Of a stretch of DNA of 64,000 bases, positions 1-7,478 are shown piece after piece. Within the stretch, counting starts at the first letter, position 1. Each line of letters begins with the position of its first letter. The notes under the pieces were generated by a model that searched no databases, was not told the DNA's origin, and worked only from the letters and a program-made list of their open reading frames with translations. Origin of the DNA: a bacterium (GTDB lineage Bacteria; Sumerlaeota; Sumerlaeia; SLMS01; JAHLLQ01); contig JAHLLQ010000003.1 in NCBI GenBank assembly GCA_020444065.1, forward strand, positions 320,979 to 384,978, written 5' to 3'. The position numbers and the translations under genes are program-made.

Positions 1-47
1 CGGAATCGCTGATGGAAGACATCGAACGCGCGCTGGAAGACGAATAG
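1..47 (+). CDS. 3' end of an unidentified protein
   Basis: The window opens inside a reading frame whose last codons read ESLMEDIERALEDE and stop at TAG 45-47. Only this acidic, probably helical tail is visible, so no function can be given. The AGGAG that overlaps the stop serves the next gene, 13 bases downstream on the same strand, which suggests a shared transcript. Confidence 0.6.
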   Translation, partial: ESLMEDIERALEDE

Positions 48-60
48 GAGTTCGCAACGC

Positions 61-600
61 ATGACGCTCCCCGGACGACGAGGGTTTTCCTGGATACCAA
101 TCGCAACGGCGCTGGGACTGGCGCTGATTATGATTTTCGTGTTTGTCGATTTCGATCGCGCAGTGGCTCCCGAACGGACGCCGAACAGTTACGTCCTGCC
201 GCCTGGGTTCAGCGGACACGTCAAGATTCTGTACGAGGTCGAAGACGCCGAACCGCTCGCGATCGAGGACGGCTTTCGCGTGCTGCCGATCAACGCGAGC
301 GGTTACCTGGAGACATCGAGCAAAATGCTGTACGGGCACGCCGAAGATCGCTTCCTGCGCCGCAAGCCCGAGGGGGGATTCGAGGAACTGACGCTTCAGG
401 ATTTGAAGATCCGCAAGAATGGACTCGAAGGCGATCAGAAGGAGTACTTCGCGAGCGCGACGGAGGAATTGCCGAAGCGCGACGCCATGTTCCAAGCCCA
501 GGGCCGAGTCGATGCCGACGGGGAAAACATCCTCGGGCATCCGTATGAAATCATGGTCTTCCGCGGCGACGACGAAGAAGGCATGCCGCAGCGAATGTAA
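61..600 (+). CDS. membrane-anchored protein, DUF6843-like
   Basis: This 179-residue protein has one N-terminal hydrophobic segment (about residues 10-30, WIPIATALGLALIMIFVFV) followed by a soluble domain, so it is probably anchored in the membrane with the rest outside the cytoplasm. The domain opens with YVLPPGFSGHVKILYEVEDA and continues with DGFRVLPINASGYLETSS. This layout resembles DUF6843 proteins, in which a proline/glycine-bounded strand precedes a residue-rich loop. The function of that family is unknown. The start is supported by AGGAG 10 bases upstream. It follows an unidentified gene closely and converges on dapB. The family match is from memory of the pattern and is moderate at best. 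Confidence 0.7.
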   Translation: MTLPGRRGFSWIPIATALGLALIMIFVFVDFDRAVAPERTPNSYVLPPGFSGHVKILYEVEDAEPLAIEDGFRVLPINASGYLETSSKMLYGHAEDRFLRRKPEGGFEELTLQDLKIRKNGLEGDQKEYFASATEELPKRDAMFQAQGRVDADGENILGHPYEIMVFRGDDEEGMPQRM

Positions 601-615
601 GTTGCGGGGCGGCGG

Positions 616-1443
616 TTAGCCCTGATCCATCAACACATCGGTCATGTTGAAGACCTCGCCGCGCGAACCTTCGGCCAGGCGACGAGCCAGGAAATCGGCG
701 GCAACCAACGCGCCTTCGGCATACACACGCCGACCGTCGACGCAGTGGTTCAGCCCGAGCCGCACACTGCCATTCGACGACTTGATGTCGTAGTAATGGT
801 ACGCGTGGCCGGCCAAGTGCTCCGCCGGGACGTTCATGCGCGATGTCTGCTCCTCGGGCTCGCGGATCATCTCGATCTCGTCGACCTTGGCCGGCAGACC
901 GAGGCGCGCGAAGTCCGCCACGAGTGCCTTGGCGGTGCCGCTCGTGTCCTTCTTGCCCTTCTGGTGCGACTCGACCACATGAAAGCCGTAGCCTTTCATG
1001 GCGCCTGGGAAGTTGTCCGCCAGGTTCGCCATCGCCGTCTGCAGTAACACGATCGGGATCGCCATGTTCGGCGCGATCACGGCGGACGCGTCGCTCGCCT
1101 GAACCAGCTTCACCGCCTCGTCGCGATCGAACCCGGTTGTTCCCATTACAAACGGAATCCCCGCCGATGCGAAGAAGCGCACGTTGTCTAGCGCGGCCGT
1201 TGGCTCGGTGAAATCCACCGCGATGGTGTTCGGCGGCAGTTCCAGGCTCTCGCGTGTGGATGGTCGACGGAGCTGGATCTCGCGACCGCTGACGACATGA
1301 ACGGCGTCATTGACCACCTCACCTGTCAGCGCAACATCGAGCAGTGTGAAGCGTTCCGCGGCCGCGGATTCGAGAGCCGCCAGGGCGACTTCGTTGGCCA
1401 TGCGGCCAGGTAGTCCGGAAAGAAGGAGATGGATCGCGCTCAT
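616..1443 (-). CDS. dapB: 4-hydroxy-tetrahydrodipicolinate reductase, plant-type
   Basis: DapB reduces hydroxy-tetrahydrodipicolinate with NAD(P)H in the diaminopimelate/lysine pathway, which feeds both peptidoglycan and lysine synthesis in the cytoplasm. The 275-residue protein starts MSAIHLLLSGLPGRMANEV, a short glycine-containing Rossmann loop, and has the substrate/catalytic signature VVESHQKGKKDTSGTAKAL. The ESHQ...DTSGTAK form, together with PAEHLAGHAYHYYDI and DGRRVYAEGALVAADFLARR, matches the plant/cyanobacterial DapB class rather than the E. coli class (which has HHRxKxDAPSGTA). The reading frame stays open 26 codons upstream, but the start at 1443 fits the fold. The tRNA-Thr gene lies 64 bases upstream on the same strand. 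Confidence 0.93.
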   Translation of the reverse strand: MSAIHLLLSGLPGRMANEVALAALESAAAERFTLLDVALTGEVVNDAVHVVSGREIQLRRPSTRESLELPPNTIAVDFTEPTAALDNVRFFASAGIPFVMGTTGFDRDEAVKLVQASDASAVIAPNMAIPIVLLQTAMANLADNFPGAMKGYGFHVVESHQKGKKDTSGTAKALVADFARLGLPAKVDEIEMIREPEEQTSRMNVPAEHLAGHAYHYYDIKSSNGSVRLGLNHCVDGRRVYAEGALVAADFLARRLAEGSRGEVFNMTDVLMDQG

Positions 1444-1507
1444 AAGGGACCTCGCAATAGAAACCCCCGCCTGGATCACTCCGGCGGGGGACGGATTGTT
1501 GAAGGGG

Positions 1508-1583
1508 TGGAGCCGCCACACAGATTCGAACTGTGGACCCCATCCTTACCATGGATGTGCTCTACCGGCTGAGCTATGGCGGC
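1508..1583 (-). tRNA. tRNA-Thr (anticodon GGT)
   Basis: Read on the minus strand, the gene folds into a full cloverleaf. The acceptor stem pairs GCCGCCA with TGGCGGC, the D arm contains GCTCAGCCGGTAGAGC, and the anticodon stem CATCC/GGATG encloses loop ATGGTAA with anticodon GGT. The T arm is CACAG-TTCGAAT-CTGTG. The discriminator is T and the 3' CCA is encoded in the DNA. GGT decodes the threonine codon ACC, which is common in this GC-rich genome. Confidence 0.97.
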
Positions 1584-1734
1584 CCATCGCGGGTATCGCC
1601 CCCGCGAGGGCTCCTTACTTGGGAGAATGGCCCCCGGCGCGCAACCAGAAAAGTGGTCACCCCCCAAAAAAGGCAGGGCGCAGTTGGGGCGCACTGACCG
1701 CGGCCTGCCCGCAACACTTGTAAATTCCGTGTTC

Positions 1735-1753
1735 TATTTCAATTATTGAAATA
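1735..1753. promoter_or_regulatory. palindrome upstream of fic (site 1)
   Basis: TATTTCAAT-T-ATTGAAATA is a perfect inverted repeat around a single T. It is AT-rich in otherwise GC-rich DNA and shares the TATTTCA/TGAAATA arms with the larger palindrome 20 bases downstream. It is a likely protein-binding site controlling the Fic gene that starts at 1861. Confidence 0.6.
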
Positions 1754-1772
1754 AGGCCCCCCAAAACCGGCG

Positions 1773-1808
1773 CCTTATTTCACAAAATCGCGATTTTGTG
1801 AAATAAGG
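1773..1808. promoter_or_regulatory. 36-bp perfect palindrome upstream of fic (site 2)
   Basis: Bases 1773-1808 are a perfect inverted repeat with 18-bp arms. The outer arms are CCTTATTTCACAAAA and its complement, meeting at TCGCGA. A 26-bp core (1778-1803) recurs imperfectly inside the first codons of fic (1871-1896). The arrangement looks like a set of operators. It could also form a cruciform, but there is no T-tract to make it a terminator. Confidence 0.7.
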
Positions 1809-1810
1809 GC

Positions 1811-1835
1811 TTGAGATAAACACCAGTTGTCTCAA
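1811..1835. promoter_or_regulatory. TTGAGA/TCTCAA inverted repeat before fic
   Basis: TTGAGA at 1811-1816 and TCTCAA at 1830-1835 form an inverted repeat. The half-site TTGAGAT occurs again at 1856-1862, across the fic start codon. It is a second, distinct repeat type in the same leader. Its role is unknown. Confidence 0.4.
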
Positions 1836-1860
1836 AAAATGAAATTCGAGGACACTTGAG

Positions 1861-3066
1861 ATGACTTCTATTTCACGATCTGGCCATTTTGTGAAACAAC
1901 CAGGGGGCTTTAGAGCGTTCATTCCAGCCTCCTTTCCCCCCAGCCCACCCGTTCGGATGAACACCAAGCTGGAGAAACTGCTCTCCCAGGCCGACCTTGC
2001 CGTCGGGGGGCTGAGCACCATAACGGACATCTTGCCCAATACAGACTTATTCCTCGGAATGTATGTGCGTCGCGAAGCAGTGCTCTCCTCCCAGATCGAA
2101 GGAACGCAGAGCACTCTCGAAGAGGTCCTGCGCTTCGAAATAGCTCCTTCAAAAGCCGAACGATTCGTGGATGCGGGCGAGATCGTGAACTACGTGGCTG
2201 CCCTCAATCATGGCTTGGAGCGCCTGGCAGATCTTCCGATCTCGCTTCGCCTGTTTCAGGAGATCCACGCGATTCTCATGCGGTCTGGGCGGGGAAGTCA
2301 CTCGACCCCGGGTGAGTTCCGGCGATCCCAGAACTGGATTGGCCCGCCAGGATGTACCCTCGAAACGGCGTCTTTCGTACCGCCGCCAGTGCCTCACATG
2401 AAGGATGCTCTGGGCGAACTGGAGAAGTTCCTGCATTCCGATTCCCTTCCCATTCTGATTCTGGCAGGGCTGGCTCATGCACAGTTCGAGACGATCCACC
2501 CTTTTCTGGATGGCAATGGTCGAATCGGGCGGCTGCTCATCACCCTCCTTTTGTGTGAAAGGGGAATCCTATCACGTCCAGTCCTGTATCTTTCTCATTT
2601 CTTCAAACGCAATCGCTTGGAATACTATGATCGACTGACTGCGATTCGAGAGAAAGGCGATTGGGAAGGCTGGTTAGGTTTCTTCCTTCGGGGTGCAGAA
2701 GAAGTAGCTCGAGAAGCGATTGAAACAACTCGGAGTATCCGGGCTCTGAAAGAGCGGCACCAGCAGTTGATCATCCATCGCGTGGGAGACAATCCTCGCG
2801 CGCGAAGCCTTCTCGATCTTCTCTTCCGTCGGCCAATGATCTCTGTCCGTCTCGCAGAGCAGGAACTGGGGTGCTCCTACAACACGGCGAACAAGTTCGT
2901 TGGCCTGTTCGAGGAACTCGGACTGCTTGAGACGGTCACCGGCGACGGCCGAGGGCGCGTTTACTCCTATCGCGAATACCTCGATCTCTTCGATGCGCGG
3001 GAGGGAGCCGCTGACTTTGGACCTCCCTGGGATAGTTCGTGGGAACTGACGGGGCAGGAGGATTGA
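1861..3066 (+). CDS. Fic-domain AMP-transferase, class II
   Basis: Fic proteins usually transfer AMP from ATP to hydroxyl groups of target proteins. The active-site motif HPFLDGNGRIGRLL is complete at residues 213-226. The autoinhibitory motif S76-xxx-E80-G81 (SSQIEG) lies N-terminal to it, which makes this a class II, self-restrained enzyme. The N-terminal GGFRAFIPASFPPSPP segment is typical of the long Fic family that carries a C-terminal winged helix, here around residues 300-370 (LLFRRPMISVRLAEQELGCSYNTANKFVGLFEELG). The start at 1861 has GAGGA 8 bases upstream and keeps the conserved N-terminus. Palindromes at 1735-1808 and a third copy within codons 4-12 suggest autoregulation through the winged helix (inference). 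Confidence 0.92.
   Translation: MTSISRSGHFVKQPGGFRAFIPASFPPSPPVRMNTKLEKLLSQADLAVGGLSTITDILPNTDLFLGMYVRREAVLSSQIEGTQSTLEEVLRFEIAPSKAERFVDAGEIVNYVAALNHGLERLADLPISLRLFQEIHAILMRSGRGSHSTPGEFRRSQNWIGPPGCTLETASFVPPPVPHMKDALGELEKFLHSDSLPILILAGLAHAQFETIHPFLDGNGRIGRLLITLLLCERGILSRPVLYLSHFFKRNRLEYYDRLTAIREKGDWEGWLGFFLRGAEEVAREAIETTRSIRALKERHQQLIIHRVGDNPRARSLLDLLFRRPMISVRLAEQELGCSYNTANKFVGLFEELGLLETVTGDGRGRVYSYREYLDLFDAREGAADFGPPWDSSWELTGQED
1871..1896. promoter_or_regulatory. third copy of the fic operator, inside the coding sequence
   Basis: TTTCAC at 1871 and GTGAAA ending at 1896 bound a 26-bp site of the same length as the core of the 1773-1808 palindrome, and ATTTTGTGAAA is identical in the two. 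It lies in codons 4-12 of fic, where a bound repressor would block early elongation. Confidence 0.5.
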
Positions 3067-3097
3067 GGAAGGCAGAGCCAGTCCATCCTGGAATCAA

Positions 3098-6061
3098 TCA
3101 TCTCTTCTTCGTAGTGCGCTTGGCCGCCTTCTTCGCGATCTTCTTCGTGGCGCGTTTGCGGGCTGGCTTGGCGGGGGTCAGGATGGGGGCGAGGAACTGG
3201 CCGGTGTGGCTTGTCTTTACGGCGGCGATTTCCTCGGGGGTGCCGGTTGCGATGATTTCGCCGCCGGCTTCGCCGCCTTCGGGGCCGAGGTCGATCAGCC
3301 AGTCGCAGGACTTGATGACGTCGAGGTTGTGCTCGATGATCAGCACCGTGGACCCCGCGTCGACCAGCCGGTTGAGCACTTCGATCAGCTTGCGTACATC
3401 CTCGAAATGCAGGCCGGTCGTCGGCTCGTCGAGCACATAAAGCGTCCGCCCCGTGTTGCGCTTGGAGAGCTCGCGCGAGAGTTTGATGCGCTGCGCTTCG
3501 CCGCCGGAGAACGTGGTCGCCGATTGCCCGAGCGTGATGTACGATAGCCCGACGTCGTGAAGTGTCTGCAATTTGCTCGCGATGAAGTGCACCGGCTGGA
3601 AGAACTCGAGCGCTTCCGCGACGGTCATTTCCAACACGTCGGCGATGTTCTTTCCGCGATAAGTGACCTCGAGCGTTTCGCGATTAAACCGGCGACCGCG
3701 GCACGCTTCGCACTCCACAAACACGTCCGGCAGAAAGTGCATTTCGACGCGCTTCATGCCGTCGCCATTGCACTCTTCGCAACGGCCGCCCTTTACGTTG
3801 AACGAGAAACGTCCCTTCTTGTAGCCGCGCATGCGGGCCTCGGGCGTTTGCGCAAACAGATCGCGGATCAGGTCGAAGATCTTCGTGTACGTCGCAGGAT
3901 TCGACCGCGGCGTGCGGCCGATCGGCGATTGATCGACGTTGATCACTTTGTCGAGCGCTTCCATGTTTTCGATCGTGCGGTGCGGGCCGACGGTATGGTT
4001 GCCGTTGTGCAAGTGGTTCATCAGCGCGGGCACGAGCGTCTCAATGACCAAGCTCGATTTTCCGGAACCGGACACGCCCGTGACGCCGATCATCGCCCCG
4101 AGCGGCAGTGCGAACTCGATGTCCTTCAGATTGTGGTGCCGCGCGCCCCGAAGGACGAGTTGGTTCTTAGGATCGATCGGGCGGCGCTCTCCTGGGACAT
4201 CGATTGAGCGGCGTCCGGCCAGGAAATCGCCGGTCAGCGAGTCCTTGACCTTTACGAGTTGCTTCGCCGTGCAACTGGCGACGACGTGGCCACCGAGCGT
4301 TCCCGCTCCCGGCCCGAGGTCCACCACGTGATCGGCCGTGCGGATCGTTTGCTCGTCGTGTTCGACGACGATCACGGTGTTGCCCAGATCGCGCAGACGA
4401 CAGAGCGCTTCGATCAGGCGCTCGTTATCGCGCTGGTGTAGACCGATGCTCGGCTCGTCCAGGATGTAGAGCACGCCGACCAGTTGCGATCCGATCTGCG
4501 TGGCCAATCGAATGCGCTGCGCCTCGCCGCCGGAGAGCGTCCCCGCCTGGCGATCGAGCGTGATGTAGTGCAGCCCGACGTTCAGCAGGAACGACAGGCG
4601 ATCGCGGATTTCCTTCAGTGGCTGGTTCGCGATCATCGCCTCGCGTTCGTCGAGCTTCAAGTTCGCAAAGAAGTCGTGTGCTTCGCCGATCGTCAGCGCG
4701 CAGGCCTCGCCGATGTTGCGGTCGCCGATTGTTACCGCGAGGCTCTCAGGGCGCAGCCGCGCGCCTTTGCATTCCGGGCAGGCCGCATCGCGCAGATAGC
4801 GGATGTAGCCGTCGCGCATGGCTTCGCTCTGCGTCTCGTTCATCAGTCGCTTGATGCGCGGCACGAGGCCTTCCCAGTCCACCTTGTGAACGTGGCCCTT
4901 ATCCTCGGCGCTCATGTGCACGGTGTACTTCTTGGAACCCGTCCCGTGCAGCAGCGCGTTGCGCACTTTCGCCGGCAGCTTTTCCCACGGTGTGTCGAAC
5001 TTGAACTTCAGTGCTTTCGACAGCGCCAACAACACCCGATATCCCCATGCCGACGTTCTGGGCTCCACCACGCCGCGTCGCACGGGGAAGTACCCGCGCC
5101 ACGGCACGACAGCGCCTTCCTCGATCGAGCGAGAGGGATCAGGCACGATCGCGTCCTCGTCAATCTCCGGCGTTGTGCCGAGTCCGTTGCAGTTTGGACA
5201 CGCGCCGTACGGCGAGTTGAACGAGAACATGCGAGGCGCCAACTCGATGATCTGCGGGCCGTGTTCGGGACACGCCAGGGCTTCGGAGAAGGTGCGTTCG
5301 CCTTCCCACTCGATGCCCTTCGGGAACTTGCCGCCACTGTCCGGTACCGTCTCGACGATGACGAGGCCGTCCGCTTTGCGCAGGGCCAACTCCACCGAAT
5401 CGGTCAGTCGCTGGCGCTGATCCTTGCGCACGATGAAGCGATCGATCACGAGACTGATGTCGTGCTTGAACTGGCGCTTCAGGCGCATCTGCGGGTCCAG
5501 TTCGATCGTCTCGCCGTCGACCTTTGCGCGGACGAAACCTTCCTTCAGTGCCTGTTGAAACAGCGCCTGATATTCGCCTTTTCGGCCGCGCACGATTGGC
5601 GCCAGAACCAGCAGCCGTGATCCCTCCGGCAGACTCATTGTGCGATCCACGATGTCCTGCACGGTCTGCTTCTGCAGCTTCCGCCCGCACAGCGTGCAGT
5701 GTGGCGTACCGGCGTTCGCAAACAACAGTCGGAGGTAGTCGTAGATCTCCGTCACGGTTCCGACGGTGGAGCGCGGGTTTCGGCTGACGGTTTTCTGCTC
5801 GATCGAAATGGCGGGGGAGAGGCCCTCGATGTGCTCGACGTGCGGCTTCGGCATCTGGTCGAGGAACTGGCGCGCGTAGGCCGACAGGCTCTCGACGTAG
5901 CGGCGCTGGCCCTCGGCGTAGATCGTGTCGAACGCCAGCGACGACTTGCCAGAGCCGCTCAGCCCCGTCACAACGGTCAGCGTGTTGCGCGGCACGCGCA
6001 CATCGATGTTCTTCAGATTGTGTTCGCAGGCGCCGAAGACCTGGAGATCGATAGGAGACAT
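3098..6061 (-). CDS. uvrA: excinuclease ABC subunit A
   Basis: UvrA is the damage-sensing ATPase dimer of nucleotide excision repair; it recruits UvrB to lesions. The 987-residue protein has two ABC modules. The first has Walker [11 protein letters not shown] near residue 33 and signature [17 protein letters not shown]; the second has [13 protein letters not shown] and [18 protein letters not shown]. Zinc modules appear as CTLCG with CPNCNGLG, and as CEECNGDG with CEACRGRRF. Length is slightly above the usual 940 because of a C-terminal tail of about 25 residues rich in Lys, Arg and Ala ([15 protein letters not shown]...), resembling a histone H1 tail and plausibly adding DNA affinity. It converges on fic with 31 bases between them. 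Confidence 0.98.
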   Translation of the reverse strand: MSPIDLQVFGACEHNLKNIDVRVPRNTLTVVTGLSGSGKSSLAFDTIYAEGQRRYVESLSAYARQFLDQMPKPHVEHIEGLSPAISIEQKTVSRNPRSTVGTVTEIYDYLRLLFANAGTPHCTLCGRKLQKQTVQDIVDRTMSLPEGSRLLVLAPIVRGRKGEYQALFQQALKEGFVRAKVDGETIELDPQMRLKRQFKHDISLVIDRFIVRKDQRQRLTDSVELALRKADGLVIVETVPDSGGKFPKGIEWEGERTFSEALACPEHGPQIIELAPRMFSFNSPYGACPNCNGLGTTPEIDEDAIVPDPSRSIEEGAVVPWRGYFPVRRGVVEPRTSAWGYRVLLALSKALKFKFDTPWEKLPAKVRNALLHGTGSKKYTVHMSAEDKGHVHKVDWEGLVPRIKRLMNETQSEAMRDGYIRYLRDAACPECKGARLRPESLAVTIGDRNIGEACALTIGEAHDFFANLKLDEREAMIANQPLKEIRDRLSFLLNVGLHYITLDRQAGTLSGGEAQRIRLATQIGSQLVGVLYILDEPSIGLHQRDNERLIEALCRLRDLGNTVIVVEHDEQTIRTADHVVDLGPGAGTLGGHVVASCTAKQLVKVKDSLTGDFLAGRRSIDVPGERRPIDPKNQLVLRGARHHNLKDIEFALPLGAMIGVTGVSGSGKSSLVIETLVPALMNHLHNGNHTVGPHRTIENMEALDKVINVDQSPIGRTPRSNPATYTKIFDLIRDLFAQTPEARMRGYKKGRFSFNVKGGRCEECNGDGMKRVEMHFLPDVFVECEACRGRRFNRETLEVTYRGKNIADVLEMTVAEALEFFQPVHFIASKLQTLHDVGLSYITLGQSATTFSGGEAQRIKLSRELSKRNTGRTLYVLDEPTTGLHFEDVRKLIEVLNRLVDAGSTVLIIEHNLDVIKSCDWLIDLGPEGGEAGGEIIATGTPEEIAAVKTSHTGQFLAPILTPAKPARKRATKKIAKKAAKRTTKKR

Positions 6062-6164
6062 GACCGCCGTCCGGAGGAAAATGCGAGGCGACTCGCAAGC
6101 GTGCAGGAGTTATGCCTGCCCGCGGGGTGGTGGTCAAGGGCGAAGAAAAGGTGAAGACGTGGTC

Positions 6165-6256
6165 TTCGCCCCCTCCAGGCACGGGGCTGTCTCTTTGCGC
6201 CAACCCCGGGCTCCTGTCGTCGCCCGGGGCCATTCACCTGATCCTCCTCCGGAGGA
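6165..6256 (+). repeat. intergenic repeat family B, copy 1
   Basis: The order is CGCCCCCTCC, a short spacer, CCCCGGGCTCC, then CGCCCGGGGCCATTCA and a CCTCCGGAGG hairpin. The same order occurs at 52784-52882, and in reverse complement at 6313-6409. Confidence 0.6.
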
Positions 6257-6312
6257 TGTGGCGGAGTAGCACTCAAGCTCCATTTCCAGGATACACACCT
6301 GGAACGAAGGCG

Positions 6313-6409
6313 TCCCCCGACAGGGGGGCGAAGTTCAATGGCCCCGGGCGACCTTTGGGAGCCCGGGGTAGGGGATTACGTTCTCTCCGGTCCCTGGAAG
6401 GGGCCAAGG
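6313..6409 (-). repeat. intergenic repeat family B, copy 2 (inverted)
   Basis: TTCAATGGCCCCGGGCGAC, then GAGCCCGGGGT, then TCCCTGGAAGGGGCC is the reverse-complement order of copy 1. The two copies face each other across 56 bases and could pair into a large hairpin. Confidence 0.55.
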
Positions 6410-6412
6410 CCG

Positions 6413-7252
6413 TCACCCCATGCGGCGCCGGGCGGCTTCGATCTCGCGGTTCTCGATGTACGTGTCGAACAGCTCATCGAAGGAGTGATAGCGCGAGTAG
6501 AACCGCCGGATACGCCACATCTGCCACCAGCGCATCGGCCAGGTCGAAAGGAAGTAGGTGATCGCGAAGGCAAAGATCACTGTGTACTTGCGAACCGGCA
6601 TCGGCACCCCGAACAAGCCGAAGGCGATGTCAGTCCCGAAGAAGATCCCAAAGAACATTGTGAACCAGATTGTCTGCGGCACCAACACAGCCAAGCCCAC
6701 GAAATACAAAGTCAGCGGGTTGCGTTTGCGAAGGTAGCTTTCGACATCGGGCAGGAAGACGAACGGAGAGTCCCAGAGACGCCTCAATATCAGGTAGGCG
6801 ATCAGCGCATAGAAGCCGAGCATGATCGCGTCGGTATGGTTGGAAATCGCCCAGTATGCAATGATACCGCCGACTGCCAGATACTCCGCCAGCACAGCGG
6901 GATAGATGATCCCGAGCGCAACGTCGGCGCGGCTGAGCCCCGAGTTCAGGTAGTCGTCGAGTGTCCCCGTGGCGGCCAGTGATGAGAACTCGAACCAGCA
7001 GAAGAACCTCTGGATCGCCATGATGATCGTCCAGAAGAGGATCACGAATCCGAGGAGAGGGATCAGGCCGGTCGGGAGCTTCAGGATCGATTCATAGACG
7101 GACAATGCGATCGCTGTAAAGACCACGGACCGCACAATCGGGCTGCGGATGATCGAGCGGAAGCCTCTCGGGAGAAGCGTCCGTTTGAAGACGGGATTGG
7201 CTCGCAGATCCTCCCAACTCGCCACCAGGCCAGATACGGTTGCGTTCGCCAT
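6413..7252 (-). CDS. polytopic membrane protein of unknown function
   Basis: This 279-residue protein has five or six hydrophobic segments, for example SVVFTAIALSVYESIL, LIPLLGFVILFWTIIMA, AIMLGFYALIAYLIL, LYFVGLAVLVPQTIWF and YTVIFAFAITYFLSTW, so it is an inner-membrane protein. The stretch SLAATGTLDDYLNSGLSRADVALGII resembles a segment of ABC-2 type permease-related proteins, but no ATPase lies next to it. The start at 7252 has GGAGGGGAA upstream; an in-frame ATG 30 codons earlier lacks this. It is divergent from the large protein kinase gene, 226 bases away. No function can be assigned. Confidence 0.78.
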   Translation of the reverse strand: MANATVSGLVASWEDLRANPVFKRTLLPRGFRSIIRSPIVRSVVFTAIALSVYESILKLPTGLIPLLGFVILFWTIIMAIQRFFCWFEFSSLAATGTLDDYLNSGLSRADVALGIIYPAVLAEYLAVGGIIAYWAISNHTDAIMLGFYALIAYLILRRLWDSPFVFLPDVESYLRKRNPLTLYFVGLAVLVPQTIWFTMFFGIFFGTDIAFGLFGVPMPVRKYTVIFAFAITYFLSTWPMRWWQMWRIRRFYSRYHSFDELFDTYIENREIEAARRRMG

Positions 7253-7478
7253 GCGATTCCCCTCCGACGCGAATTGGGGCGAGGATGCAGATGGCTTGTA
7301 CGGCTGTCGAGGCGAAAGCGGGTGTGTCTTCCGGCGCATCAACGAATTGCTGATTTCTACCGGGGCGGGTCCGATCGGTGCTTAGGTGTTCCGCATTGGA
7401 GCGAAACGTGCACTACCGATGGTTGCCGGGAGCTGCTGGTGGATTGAAGCAGCCCGTGGCGTCGCCAGGGAGACATTG

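Larger units (their letters stand above)
6062..6412. other. intergenic region made of two inverted repeat-B copies
   Basis: No convincing gene lies between uvrA and the next membrane protein. Most of the 351 bases consist of two copies of a GC-rich repeat (6165-6256 and 6313-6409) in opposite orientation. Each carries the pair CCCCGGGC/GCCCGGGG and the shared string GGCCATTCA or its complement. Confidence 0.6.

Noticed and set aside
1444-1521. 26-codon N-terminal extension of dapB
   Set aside because: It overlaps the tRNA-Thr 3' end, and the Rossmann strand starts at 1443.
4484-5620. 378-codon plus-strand frame inside uvrA
   Set aside because: It is antisense to conserved uvrA codons; high GC at third positions keeps the opposite frame open. 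It has no ribosome site and no family.
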